Positions 43,480 to 51,101 of a DNA stretch of 64,000 nucleotides are shown here, piece by piece. Origin of the DNA: Bog-473 sp963754445 (lineage in GTDB: Bacteria; Actinomycetota; Acidimicrobiia; Acidimicrobiales; RAAP-2); the NCBI GenBank assembly GCA_963754445.1, contig CAVWFT010000001.1, forward strand, positions 1,922,001 through 1,986,000, read 5' to 3'. The first letter of the stretch is position 1. Every line of letters starts with the position of its first letter. Both the position numbers and the translations under genes were made by a program. The notes below the pieces were generated by a model. It ran no database searches. It was given only the letters and a program-made list of their open reading frames with translations, and was not told the origin of the DNA.

Positions 43480-43611
43480 TCACGCCGCCTTTCCGTTCTC
43501 TTCCTCCTCGTCGTCGTCCTCATCGGCCTCGTAGCAATCCCACGAGCAATAGCCCGCGATACGCGGTGAGGCGGGGTGATACCGGCAGCGCCGGCACAGA
43601 TACGTCGTCAT
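43480..43611 (-). CDS. 43-residue zinc-ribbon-like protein with acidic tail
   Basis: Very small gene, ATG 43611 to TGA 43480-43482. The protein begins MTTYLCRRCRYHPASPRIAG, continues YCSWDCYEADEDDDEEEENG and ends KAA. Cys6-x2-Cys9 and Cys22-x3-Cys26 form a convincing zinc-knuckle pattern, followed by a run of about ten Asp/Glu residues. A weak purine-rich site (GGAAAGTGGGA) lies upstream. It is convergent with the GH20-like gene (stop 43431). The function is unknown; small acidic zinc proteins can be adaptors or zinc buffers. The Cys spacing and absence of stops argue for a real gene, but the short length keeps confidence moderate. Confidence 0.6.
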   Translation of the reverse strand: MTTYLCRRCRYHPASPRIAGYCSWDCYEADEDDDEEEENGKAA

Positions 43612-43658
43612 CGCGTGTCCCACTTTCCATCAAGTAATCGATTGTCCTGCTGGTCATG

Positions 43659-43749
43659 CTCTGGTTTGTGCCACCAGAGTCATCTCCCGGTCCTTCTGTT
43701 GCCTGAGGCCCAACCCCTCAGGAGCTGAGGAAACCCCCACGAGGTTTCC
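43659..43749. repeat. Three consecutive hairpins, each 7-bp stem with 7-nt loop
   Basis: CTCTGGT/ACCAGAG at 43659-43679, CCTGAGG/CCTCAGG at 43702-43722, and GGAAACC/GGTTTCC at 43729-43749. Stems are perfect and unrelated in sequence, but all have seven-base stems and seven-base loops. They lie upstream of the 43-residue zinc-ribbon gene and downstream of an intrinsic terminator, on minus-strand orientation. They could form a structured leader or processing signals. No coding potential is seen across them. Confidence 0.6.
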
Positions 43750-43777
43750 GAGGTCCGGACGATGGGCGCCTGGACAC

Positions 43778-43807
43778 AAAAAAGAGCCGCCCCCTAGGGA
43801 GCGGCTC
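43778..43807 (-). terminator. Intrinsic (hairpin plus U-run) terminator on the minus strand
   Basis: Read on the minus strand: stem GAGCCGC/GCGGCTC (43801-43807 with 43784-43790), ten-base loop containing CCCTAGGG, then six T residues (43783-43778). A textbook rho-independent terminator. It ends a transcript entering from the right, after the 48-residue open frame at 43838-43984. Confidence 0.82.
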
Positions 43808-43837
43808 CTCAACGTCGGGACTCTCGGAGAGTCCTGT

Positions 43838-43984
43838 CTACGACGTCGAGGCCACCCCCTGCGCACACGGCTTGGGTACCCCACAGATCTGTACTTCGGA
43901 CATGGCGACGCGAGATTGCCGCAGGGAATCCCTGCTTCCGGTGCTCCGGCCGAGCCGGTCACTGATGGCGTGCTCCATCGTCAT
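43838..43984 (-). CDS. Possible 48-residue peptide gene with a promoter and terminator of its own
   Basis: ATG 43984 to TAG 43838-43840. The peptide begins MTMEHAISDRLGRSTGSRD and ends MSEVQICGVPKPCAQGVAST-S, with two Cys residues enclosing G-V-P-K-P. A TATACT box at 43993-43998 (minus strand) lies eight bases before the ATG, which would place transcription start at or next to the start codon (leaderless). A hairpin GGACTCTC/GAGAGTCC at 43818-43834 and the intrinsic terminator follow. No modifying enzyme is adjacent. It may instead be a non-coding RNA of about 205 nt. I do not recognise a family. Confidence 0.4.
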   Translation of the reverse strand: MTMEHAISDRLGRSTGSRDSLRQSRVAMSEVQICGVPKPCAQGVASTS

Positions 43985-43992
43985 GATGGTTC

Positions 43993-43998
43993 AGTATA
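43993..43998 (-). promoter_or_regulatory. TATACT -10 box for a short minus-strand transcript
   Basis: TATACT on the minus strand, one mismatch from the TATAAT consensus, eight bases upstream of ATG 43984. No good -35 hexamer is seen at 17 bases spacing. Its pairing with an intrinsic terminator about 200 bases away supports a short independent transcript. Confidence 0.45.
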
Positions 43999-44134
43999 CG
44001 AGACGGCTGTACGCCGCCAGGACCGGGAACGGCCTCCAGGTACGAAATTCATCCTCGCGTCACACTTGGCCGTCGCCGTTGCGTCCTGCGGGGTTCGCCC
44101 CTTGCCGGCATCGCACAGCAACGTCCGCTCGAGA

Positions 44135-44158
44135 AGCTCGAGCCCGCAGGCTCGAGCT
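44135..44158 (-). terminator. Hairpin after the CoA ligase, 10-bp perfect stem and 4-nt loop
   Basis: AGCTCGAGCC at 44135-44144 pairs perfectly with GGCTCGAGCT at 44149-44158. It begins five bases beyond the CoA ligase stop codon (44163-44165) in the direction of transcription. No T-run follows, so termination may need Rho; it could also protect the 3' end. Confidence 0.68.
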
Positions 44159-44162
44159 CTGC

Positions 44163-45695
44163 TCATGTGGGAACGTCGGCCAGCCGTGCTTTGAGCTCCG
44201 GCTTGACGACCTTGCCGGTGGGATTGCGGGGCAGGGCGTCGATGAAGACGTACTGGCGGGGCACTTTGTAATCCGCCAGGTGTTCGAGCCCGAAAGCGCG
44301 TAACTGCTCCCCGTCCGCCTGCGCGCCCTCGTGCAGGACGACGAAGGCCACGACGTCTTCGCCCAGGACCGGGTGCGGTGCGCCGACCACCGCGACCTCC
44401 TTGACGGCGTCGTGCTGTACCAGCACATGCTCCACATCCGTGGCGTGCACGTTGTTCCCGCCGCGGATGATGACGTCCTTCGAACGGCCGACGATGTAGA
44501 GGTAGCCGTCGGCGTCCAGCTTGCCGAGATCGCCCGTGATGACCCACCCGTCCCGCCACGTGGCCGAGCTGGCGTCGGGATCGTTGTAATACTCGCGTTG
44601 ACGTCCCGGCATTTGCAGTCGCACCTCGCCCACGGCGTCGGCCGGCAGCGGCACTTCGTTCTCGTCGACGATGCGCACCACCGCCGGCGGCGCAATCTTC
44701 CCGACCGACCCCGGACGTTTTACTGCCTCGCCCTGGGGCATGATGCAGTAGGCCGAACCCGCCTCGGTCATGCCGTAGTTGTTCGACACGACCGCTTCGG
44801 GCAACTTCTCCTGGAGGCGTTCGAGAACGAATGGGGCGAGCGGTGCGCTGCCGATCGAGCACATGGCGACCGACGAGAGATCGGCGTCCGCGAAGTGTGG
44901 GTGGTCGATCAGCAGGTGGGCCATTGCCGGAACGAGAAACACGGCCACGGGGCGCTGGGTCTCCACCACCTCGAACCAGCGCCCGGCATCAAAGCGAGGT
45001 TGGTAGATGACCTGGAGCCCCATCTTCATCGGCGTGTAGACGAGAGCGATGCCGGCGAAGGTGAACAACGGGCTGGCATGCACCCAGCCTGCGCCGGTCC
45101 ACGTGGGTTCGACCGCCGGGATCATGGACCCGTTGGAATGACGCACGGCCACACCCTTGGGACGGCCGGTGGTTCCCGAGGTGTAGAGGATGTCGGCCAG
45201 ATCGTCGTCCTGGCGTGGGGCCTGGAAGGGCGAACGATCTCCCGCCACGGCGTCGCTCCACCCCTGCACGCTCGTGGGTCCGGTGGTGCTCGTTCCGCTC
45301 TCCGTCCCGGCATCGATCAACGTGATGAGCTGGCCACCCGCGCTGTCGAGGTCGGCTTGGACGAGGTCGCCGTCGGTGACCACAGCGGTGGCCCCGGAAT
45401 GGGACAGTACGTGGCCCACCTCGGCGGGGGCCAAGCGAGGGTTCATGGGCACGGCCACACCGCCGGCGCGATGGGTCGCCGAGTAGGAGACGAGCCATCG
45501 CAGGGCCAGTTCGGGATGGAGGTGCAGACCGACCCGGCCACCGGGCTCGAGGCCTGCCTCGAGCAGGCGCCGAGCCATGGCGTTGGCTGCACCGTCCCAC
45601 TCGGCGAACGTCAGGGCACCGACGTCGACCACCTCAAAGGCCACTTTGTCGGGGAATTCCTGGGCCATGCGACCCAGGTGCTCGTCCATCAACAT
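44163..45695 (-). CDS. AMP-forming acyl-CoA ligase
   Basis: 510-residue ANL-superfamily enzyme that activates a carboxylic acid with ATP and CoA. ILYTSGTTGRPKGVAVRHSN is the P-loop-like motif near 170-185. NNYGMTEAGSAYC follows near 315, WVITGDLGKLDADGYLYIVGR includes the conserved Asp near 400, and DVIIRGGNNVHATDVEHVL is the hinge. NPTGKVVKPEL near the end carries the catalytic Lys. The start ATG 45695 is preceded by GAGG; a second ATG six bases later is possible. It is divergent from the OB-fold/thiolase operon, with palindromic operator 5 between them. The substrate may be a fatty, aromatic or ring-derived acid. Confidence 0.9.
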   Translation of the reverse strand: MLMDEHLGRMAQEFPDKVAFEVVDVGALTFAEWDGAANAMARRLLEAGLEPGGRVGLHLHPELALRWLVSYSATHRAGGVAVPMNPRLAPAEVGHVLSHSGATAVVTDGDLVQADLDSAGGQLITLIDAGTESGTSTTGPTSVQGWSDAVAGDRSPFQAPRQDDDLADILYTSGTTGRPKGVAVRHSNGSMIPAVEPTWTGAGWVHASPLFTFAGIALVYTPMKMGLQVIYQPRFDAGRWFEVVETQRPVAVFLVPAMAHLLIDHPHFADADLSSVAMCSIGSAPLAPFVLERLQEKLPEAVVSNNYGMTEAGSAYCIMPQGEAVKRPGSVGKIAPPAVVRIVDENEVPLPADAVGEVRLQMPGRQREYYNDPDASSATWRDGWVITGDLGKLDADGYLYIVGRSKDVIIRGGNNVHATDVEHVLVQHDAVKEVAVVGAPHPVLGEDVVAFVVLHEGAQADGEQLRAFGLEHLADYKVPRQYVFIDALPRNPTGKVVKPELKARLADVPT

Positions 45696-45766
45696 GGTTG
45701 CCTCACTGTCTGATCATCTCGATCCATGCGATTCGATGCCCCCCCTGAGGCCCATCCACTCAATGA

Positions 45767-45788
45767 AAGTTGACACCTGTGTCAGGTT
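45767..45788. promoter_or_regulatory. Palindromic operator 5, AAgtTGAC-N6-GTCAGGTT
   Basis: Right half GTCAGGTT is identical to operators 1 and 3; the left half differs at two bases; the spacer is six bases (ACCTGT). It sits 72 bases upstream of the CoA ligase start and 105 bases upstream of the OB-fold gene, in the divergent spacer. Confidence 0.72.
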
Positions 45789-45892
45789 CGTTGCAGCATG
45801 ACCGACGCGCCGCGCGAGGGTCAATCCCGGTGCTGGGCAGCGTATTCGCCTTGGAGGGCTGGGGCCTCGGGGCACGATCCGAGGAAAGAGCC

Positions 45893-46315
45893 ATGACGAC
45901 GGTGCGATTCGACCTGCCCACGCCGGAGGGCGACACGGTCGAGTTCTGGGAGGCGGCCAAGGACGAGCGTCTCCTGATCAAGCACTGTGCCGATTGTGAC
46001 GCCTTCTCGTACTACCCGCGTCCGTTCTGCCCGAAATGCTGGAGTGTGCGCGTCGAGTGGTACGAGGCGAGCGGGTACGGGACCCTGTATACGTGGTCGG
46101 TCATCTATGCCAACGACATGCCCCCGTTCCGGGACCAGGTGCCCTATGTCGCCGCCATCGTCGACCTGGCGGAGGGACCGCGCATGATGACCAACGTGGT
46201 CGACTGCCCCTTCGAGGACCTGCGGGTCGGCATGCCGCTCAGGGTCACGTATCGAGCCATTTCCGATGAATTCACAATTCCCGTCTTCGTACGGGCCGAG
46301 GAGGAAACATCATGA
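45893..46315 (+). CDS. Zn-ribbon OB-fold (DUF35) protein, thiolase partner
   Basis: 140 residues from ATG 45893, preceded by GAGGAAAGAG. The rubredoxin-like zinc ribbon HCADCDAFSYYPRPFCPKC has four Cys and is followed by an OB-fold (GYGTLYTWSVIYANDMPPF, VPYVAAIVDLAEGPRMMTNVVD). Such proteins bind thiolase or aldolase partners and help CoA-substrate binding. Its stop overlaps the thiolase ATG by four bases (ATGA), strongly suggesting an obligate complex. Unlike the copy fused to a ketosynthase-like domain at 35444, this one is free-standing. Expression is probably controlled from operator 5. Confidence 0.86.
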   Translation: MTTVRFDLPTPEGDTVEFWEAAKDERLLIKHCADCDAFSYYPRPFCPKCWSVRVEWYEASGYGTLYTWSVIYANDMPPFRDQVPYVAAIVDLAEGPRMMTNVVDCPFEDLRVGMPLRVTYRAISDEFTIPVFVRAEEETS

Positions 46316-47499
46316 CCAATGCGACTGACGCCGTCGTTGTCGCCGCCATCCGCACCCCGATCGGCCGTTCGGGGCGCTCCCTGGCCGGACTCAGCCTCCA
46401 TGACATTGCGATGCAGACGGTGGCCGGCGTCATCGCCGCCGCGGACCTCGACCCGAACGACATCGACGACCTGATTCTCGGAGAGTGCCTGCAGGGAGGC
46501 GGTTGCACCGCCCGCTATGTGGCCAACGCGCTCGGGCTTCCCGCGGACACGCCCGGCGGTGCCACACAGCGCCAATGCGCCACCGGAATGATGGCGGTGC
46601 AGGAGGCGGCGGCGCACATACGTGCGGGTATGGCAGACGTCATCGTGGCCGGCGGGGTCGACACCATGACCCGCACCCCCTTGATGTTCGAGAAGTCGCC
46701 CTTCCCCTTCGGGGGCGTGGAGCGCTACATGCCGCCGAGCCACCCCGACTCGCCCGAGGCGCCCAACATGAACATGCTGATCACGGTGGGCGAGAACACG
46801 GCCCGGGAATGCGGTATCACCCGGGAGGAGTCCGACGACTGGTCGTACCACTCCAACATCCGAGCGGTTGCCGCCACCGACGACGGCCGCTTCGCCGAGG
46901 AGATCGTCCCGGTGATCGTGCCTGCCGGCCGGGGCGAGACGACGACGGTCAGCGTGGACGAGCACCCGAGGCGCGACACCACACCGGAAAAGCTGGCTGC
47001 GCTCCGGTCGCTGACCGGGCCCGACGGCCAGGTCACGGCCGGCAACTCCTCAGGCGTCGCCGACGGCGGCGCCGGCCTCGTCCTGACCTCGCGTGCCTAC
47101 GCAGACGCGCACGGTCTGACGCCGCTGGCGACCGTGCGGTCTTGGAATTCGGCGGGCATCGAACCAGCCCGCACGGGGCTGGCACCCACCGTGTGCGTCC
47201 CCCGAGCACTCAACCGTGCCGGTCTGAGCGAAAGCGACGTCGACCTCGTCGAGATCAACGAGGCCTTCGCCACCATGGCTGTCGCCTGCTCGCGCAAGCT
47301 CGGTTTCCCCCATGACATCGTCAACGTCAACGGGGGGGCCGTGGGTATCGGTCACCCGGTCGGGGCTTCAGGTGCACGCATCCTGGTCACACTGATCCAC
47401 GAGCTGCGCCGGCGGGGCGGTGGGATCGGCGTCGGCACACTCTGCGCGGGCGGCGGCATGGGTTCGGCCACCGTCCTCGAGGTGTATCCGGCGGCCTAA
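46312..47499 (+). CDS. Thiolase (acyl-CoA acetyltransferase)
   Basis: 395-residue classical thiolase. The nucleophile is Cys89 in GGATQRQCATGMMAVQEAA. GVDTMTRTPLMF, the substrate loop around 120-250, EINEAFATMAVACSRKLG, NVNGGAVGIGHPVGASGARI with catalytic His near 347, and the second Cys in LCAGGGMGSATVLE near 380 follow. All residues for thiolytic cleavage or Claisen condensation are present, unlike the SCP-x-type enzyme at 34239. It partners with the overlapping OB-fold gene. Its stop overlaps the convergent SDR gene's stop by four bases. Confidence 0.9.
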   Translation: MTNATDAVVVAAIRTPIGRSGRSLAGLSLHDIAMQTVAGVIAAADLDPNDIDDLILGECLQGGGCTARYVANALGLPADTPGGATQRQCATGMMAVQEAAAHIRAGMADVIVAGGVDTMTRTPLMFEKSPFPFGGVERYMPPSHPDSPEAPNMNMLITVGENTARECGITREESDDWSYHSNIRAVAATDDGRFAEEIVPVIVPAGRGETTTVSVDEHPRRDTTPEKLAALRSLTGPDGQVTAGNSSGVADGGAGLVLTSRAYADAHGLTPLATVRSWNSAGIEPARTGLAPTVCVPRALNRAGLSESDVDLVEINEAFATMAVACSRKLGFPHDIVNVNGGAVGIGHPVGASGARILVTLIHELRRRGGGIGVGTLCAGGGMGSATVLEVYPAA

Positions 47500-48518
47500 A
47501 GCGCCCTGGCGGGATCCGGGAGCTCCGTCCCGGCCAGGCCGGTGCGTTCCGCGCACCAGTCCCAGAGCCGGCGCCCGTCCTCCATCGCGTCGGACGGGCT
47601 CCGTCGGGTCCAGGGCAGGTGGTACTCGCCGCGGGGCCGTCGATCGTGGAAGAAGCCGTCGACGGCGGGATTCTTCGAGTCCCCGGACCGCGCCGCGCCG
47701 GCGGCCAGCCAGGCCACAGTGTCGGCACCCTCCGCCGGGGTACGCAGGAGAGGTGTCAGCCGGGCGAAGCCGGGGAGACCCTCGCGGAGCCCGGGCGTGT
47801 CGACCCAGCCTGGATGGCAGGCGTAGCTGGCCACTCCGTCACCGGCCCACCGGCGGGCCCACTCATGGGCGAGGACGACCTGCGCCCGCTTGGCCCGGGC
47901 ATAGGCCGTGGTCCCCCGGTAATGGTCCGGACCCATCTCGAGCTCGGCCAGGTCGAACCGTTCGGTGTACATGCCGCCCGAGGAGACGATCACGAGGTCG
48001 GAACGATCGGCCCGTCGCAGCGCCCCCGAAAGCTGCCAGGTGAGTCGGAACGGCGCCAGGAGCGCCGTGGCCACGGTGCGCTCGGTCCCGTCGGGCGTGG
48101 TGGTGTAGACCGGGGAGAGTGCACCGGCCGCATGGACGAGCGCGTCCAGTCGCTCATGGTCGTGGGTGAATCGTTGCGTGAAGCCGAGAACGTCAGCGGC
48201 ATCGGTGAGGTCGAGCACTACCGGCACAGCACCGTTCGCCCCGGCTCGGCGCGCCTCGTGCGCCGTGTCTTCGGTCCGCTCCGGATCCCGACCGACCACC
48301 CAGAGTGAGGCGCCCGCGCCCGCGAGCACCAAAGCGGTGGCTCGGCCGATGCCTGAAGAGGCCCCCGTGACCATGATCCGCCTGCCGTGTTGGTCCGGCA
48401 GGGTCGACCAGTCGAACAGTCGCGGCCGCAGCCGGGCACCCAGCGAAGAGAAACTGCCTACGACGGAGGCCTCCAACATGGCGTCGGTGAGTCGCGCCAC
48501 GACCTCGTTGGCGCTCAC
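47496..48518 (-). CDS. SDR family oxidoreductase, retinol-dehydrogenase-like
   Basis: 340 residues. Cofactor motif MVTGASSGIGRATAL is near 49-63, with Arg after the second strand (WVVGRDPERTED), which favours NADPH. LDALVHAAGALSP is N-A-A-G-like, VIVSSGGMYTERFD carries the catalytic Ser, and TTAYARAKRAQVVLAHEWAR contains Y-x-x-x-K. A Y-A-C-H-P-G-W-V-D-T-P-G segment is typical of DHRS/retinol-dehydrogenase-like enzymes. Its ATG overlaps the SRPBCC stop by four bases. The pair is divergent from the light-cluster operon and may be its second arm. Confidence 0.85.
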   Translation of the reverse strand: MSANEVVARLTDAMLEASVVGSFSSLGARLRPRLFDWSTLPDQHGRRIMVTGASSGIGRATALVLAGAGASLWVVGRDPERTEDTAHEARRAGANGAVPVVLDLTDAADVLGFTQRFTHDHERLDALVHAAGALSPVYTTTPDGTERTVATALLAPFRLTWQLSGALRRADRSDLVIVSSGGMYTERFDLAELEMGPDHYRGTTAYARAKRAQVVLAHEWARRWAGDGVASYACHPGWVDTPGLREGLPGFARLTPLLRTPAEGADTVAWLAAGAARSGDSKNPAVDGFFHDRRPRGEYHLPWTRRSPSDAMEDGRRLWDWCAERTGLAGTELPDPARAL

Positions 48519-48955
48519 GCCAGCTCGGCACTCAGGCCGGCCGTGGCACGATCAGCCATGGCCTTGAAGGGGCGGCGCAAGAAGACATCGGCGAGCGGGG
48601 CGACGAGGTGCAACGCCCTCACGGGCTCCAGCACGGCGTCATAGTGCACCCGTGACCCGGAGTCCGTCGGCTCCACCGTGATGGTGTCGCGGGAACGCAA
48701 GGGGCCGCGCTCGGCCTGGAGCACGACGCGAACGGGCCGCTCGAGCTCGAGGATCTCGTAGTCGAAGGTCACGGAGCGGCCGCCCATGCGCACGTCCAGC
48801 CTGTATCGGGATCCGACGGTCGGTGGACCCGACGTCAGGGCGGTGCCCGTGGCCACGCTGGGGTCCCATCTCCGGGCGTTCGAGAACGTGGCCATGTAGT
48901 CGAACGCGTCGGAGGCATTTTTGGTTGAGTCGATCGTCGTCGAGTACCTGACCAT
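48515..48955 (-). CDS. SRPBCC family protein (polyketide cyclase/dehydrase-like)
   Basis: 146 residues with the helix-grip pattern. MVRYSTTIDSTKNASDAFDYMATFSNARRWDPSV is the N-terminal strand and helices, followed by VGSRYRLDVRMGGRSVTFDYEILELERPVRVVL and a C-terminal helix DVFLRRPFKAMADRATAGLSAEL. Probably binds a lipid or other hydrophobic ligand. It is translationally coupled to the SDR downstream. Its start lies 44 bases from the TTTA-N4-TAAA palindrome shared with the divergent FAD-oxidase operon, so light-dependent co-regulation is possible. Confidence 0.82.
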   Translation of the reverse strand: MVRYSTTIDSTKNASDAFDYMATFSNARRWDPSVATGTALTSGPPTVGSRYRLDVRMGGRSVTFDYEILELERPVRVVLQAERGPLRSRDTITVEPTDSGSRVHYDAVLEPVRALHLVAPLADVFLRRPFKAMADRATAGLSAELA

Positions 48956-48998
48956 GAATTTTGTGCCCCGCGTCGAGTCGATGGGTCCGAGCGACTAC

Positions 48999-49010
48999 TT
49001 TAGTACTAAA
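48999..49010. promoter_or_regulatory. Palindrome TTTAGTACTAAA, candidate light-regulator operator
   Basis: Perfect 12-bp palindrome in the 77-base divergent spacer between the SRPBCC gene (start 48955) and the FAD-oxidase gene (start 49033). The half-sites TTTA/TAAA recur at 54121-54132 in front of the CarH-type regulator gene. AT-rich palindromes are rare in this GC-rich DNA. Confidence 0.65.
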
Positions 49011-49032
49011 TAGATCGAACCCGGAGTCGCCA

Positions 49033-50280
49033 GTGCGCATTGCCATTATCGGAAGCGGTATCTCGGGCCTGACGGCCGCGCACGTGCTGGCCCCAGGGCA
49101 CGACGTGCACCTCTTCGAGGCCGACGCTCGGCCGGGCGGACACGCCCACACCGTCCCCGTCGACCTCCCCGAAGGCACCGTGCAGGCCGACACCGGCTTT
49201 CTCGTGTACAACGAGCGCACATACCCCCTCTTCACACGGCTCCTGGCGGAACTCGGCGTGACGACCAAGCCGAGCGAAATGAGCTTCAGCCTCAGCGACG
49301 ACCGCCACGGCCTCGAATGGCGCGGGACCTCGTTGGCCACCGTCTTCGCCCAGCGGGCGAACGCACTCCGGCCCGCCTTCCTGGCCATGCTGCGAGACGT
49401 GGCGCGTTTCAACCGCATGGCCCGGCGCATGCTCAATGAGCCAGACGACGATCCGGGCTCACTGCGCGACCTGCTGAGTCGCCGCCGCTGGTCCCGCGGG
49501 TTCATGGACTGGTACCTGGTTCCGCTCGGCTCGGCCATCTGGTCCGCCGACCCGCAGACCTTCACCGAAATCCCGGCGCGTACCTTCGTCGAATTCTTCG
49601 CTCGTCATGGGCTGCTGGGCGCCGGGGATCAGCCTGAGTGGCGCACCGTGTGCGGCGGCTCTCAGACGTACGTGCAGTCAATCCTGGAGCCGTTGATCAG
49701 ACGGGGCCGCCTCCATCTGGCGACACCGGTGACGAAGGTGCGGCGCTCGGCCAGCGAGGTGGAGTTGCTCACGGCGTCGGGGCCGACGGCCTTCGACCAT
49801 GTGATCATGGCCACGCACAGTGACCAGGCACTCGGTTTGCTAGGCGACGCCACGGCGGACGAGCGTGCCGTGCTGGGCGCCATCCGCTACCAACCGAACC
49901 GGACCACACTCCACACCGACGAACGGCTCCTGCCCGCCAACCGTCGGGCCTGGGCGGCCTGGAACTACCGGCGCAGCGTGCATCAGGAAGCTCGACCCAC
50001 GCTGACCTACTACCTGAACCGCCTTCAAGGCCTCGCCGTGACTCAGCCGGTCCTTGTGACTCTCAACAGCGATCACGAGATCGACCCAGACCGGATTGTG
50101 CGCCAGATCGACTACGAACACCCGATCATCGACGGAGCCGCTGTCCGTGCCCAAGCACGCCAACTCTCCGTGGGTGGTCCACGGGTCTCCTTCTGCGGTG
50201 CCTACTGGGGCTACGGGTTCCACGAGGACGGGGTACGCAGCGCCCTGGCGGCGTGTGACCGATTGGGCGCCCGCTGGTGA
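49033..50280 (+). CDS. FAD-dependent amine-oxidase-like oxidoreductase of a lipid-modification operon
   Basis: 415 residues from GTG 49033 (GGAG six bases before). N-terminal dinucleotide fold RIAIIGSGISGLTAAHVLA has G7-x-G9-x-x-G12, followed by HLFEADARPGGHAHTV and VQADTGFLVYNERTYPLFTRLLAELGV. This is the NAD/FAD-binding protein almost always found with DUF1365 and a cyclopropane-synthase-like enzyme in bacteria that respond to light or singlet oxygen. It is probably a desaturase or oxidase of membrane fatty acyl chains; the exact reaction is not proven for this branch. Its stop overlaps the DUF1365 start (GTGA). Confidence 0.86.
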   Translation: MRIAIIGSGISGLTAAHVLAPGHDVHLFEADARPGGHAHTVPVDLPEGTVQADTGFLVYNERTYPLFTRLLAELGVTTKPSEMSFSLSDDRHGLEWRGTSLATVFAQRANALRPAFLAMLRDVARFNRMARRMLNEPDDDPGSLRDLLSRRRWSRGFMDWYLVPLGSAIWSADPQTFTEIPARTFVEFFARHGLLGAGDQPEWRTVCGGSQTYVQSILEPLIRRGRLHLATPVTKVRRSASEVELLTASGPTAFDHVIMATHSDQALGLLGDATADERAVLGAIRYQPNRTTLHTDERLLPANRRAWAAWNYRRSVHQEARPTLTYYLNRLQGLAVTQPVLVTLNSDHEIDPDRIVRQIDYEHPIIDGAAVRAQARQLSVGGPRVSFCGAYWGYGFHEDGVRSALAACDRLGARW

Positions 50281-51101
50281 CAGGTCGGGGCGAACCGCCC
50301 CTTTCCAGTGGTCTCTACGAGGGGACGATCACCCACTGGCGGTCGACACCTGCCCACCGGTTTCACCGGCGCATCGCCCTTCCGCTCCTCTTCCTGGACG
50401 AACTGCAGGCCGCGACGGCGCTTCATCCCTTGGTTGACCTGGACCCGGCAGGACCGCCGTCCCGCATCCCCTCCGCCCTCCAGTTGCGCCGGCAGGACTT
50501 CCTCCCTGGCCCTGAACCGACCGTGCGCCAGGCCGTCGAGACCACCGTGACGTCGGCAGGATTGCGGCGGCCAGAGGGCCGGATCGCCCTCCTCGGCCAC
50601 CCACGGACATGGGGCTGGCTCTTCAACCCCCTGACCGTGTACTACTGCTTCGATGAGGAGGAGGCAGTCGACCAGGCGGTCCTCGAGGTGACCAACACGC
50701 CGTGGCACGAGCGCTGCCGGTACGTGGTCGGCTCTCCGGGTCGGCACACCTTCGCCAAGCGGATGCCCGTCTCTCCGTTCCTGCCGGCCGCGGGCACCTA
50801 CACCCTGCGCTACTCCGAGCCTCGTGACACACTTCAGGTCGACCTGACCGCAAGGTCGGATGCGGTCGACGGCGGCACGGAGGTGGTTCGGGCGTCAATG
50901 CTCCTGCATCGCCGCCCGCTCGACCGAGCGAGCGTGACGCGCCTCCTGTGGGCCCATGCGACTCAGACCGTGCGGGTGTCGGCGGGCATTTACCGGCAAG
51001 CACTGCGGCTCCGGGCCCGCGGTGCCACTGTCTATCCCCATGTGGCCGTCACGCCGGACGGGTCACCACATGCCGTGACAACCTGTGGCCGCAATGGTTG
51101 A
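50277..51101 (+). CDS. DUF1365 domain protein
   Basis: 274 residues, GTG 50277, overlapping the FAD-oxidase stop by four bases. The family is recognised by SGLYEGTITHWRSTPAHRFHRRIALPLLFLDEL, GHPRTWGWLFNPLTVYYCFD, LEVTNTPWHERCRYVV and HTFAKRMPVSPFLPAAGTY, each quoted in part. DUF1365 members sit between FAD amine-oxidase-like and cyclopropane-synthase-like genes in many bacteria and are presumed to act on the same lipids; no biochemical role is established. Conserved His and Asn (F-N-P-L-T-V-Y-Y) may bind metal or substrate. Confidence 0.87.
   Translation: MTGRGEPPLSSGLYEGTITHWRSTPAHRFHRRIALPLLFLDELQAATALHPLVDLDPAGPPSRIPSALQLRRQDFLPGPEPTVRQAVETTVTSAGLRRPEGRIALLGHPRTWGWLFNPLTVYYCFDEEEAVDQAVLEVTNTPWHERCRYVVGSPGRHTFAKRMPVSPFLPAAGTYTLRYSEPRDTLQVDLTARSDAVDGGTEVVRASMLLHRRPLDRASVTRLLWAHATQTVRVSAGIYRQALRLRARGATVYPHVAVTPDGSPHAVTTCGRNG

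Noticed and set aside
43654..43962. 102-residue minus-strand open frame
   Set aside because: It runs straight through the intrinsic terminator and the hairpin array and has Arg/Pro-rich, non-protein-like composition. The overlapping 48-residue frame has better signals.
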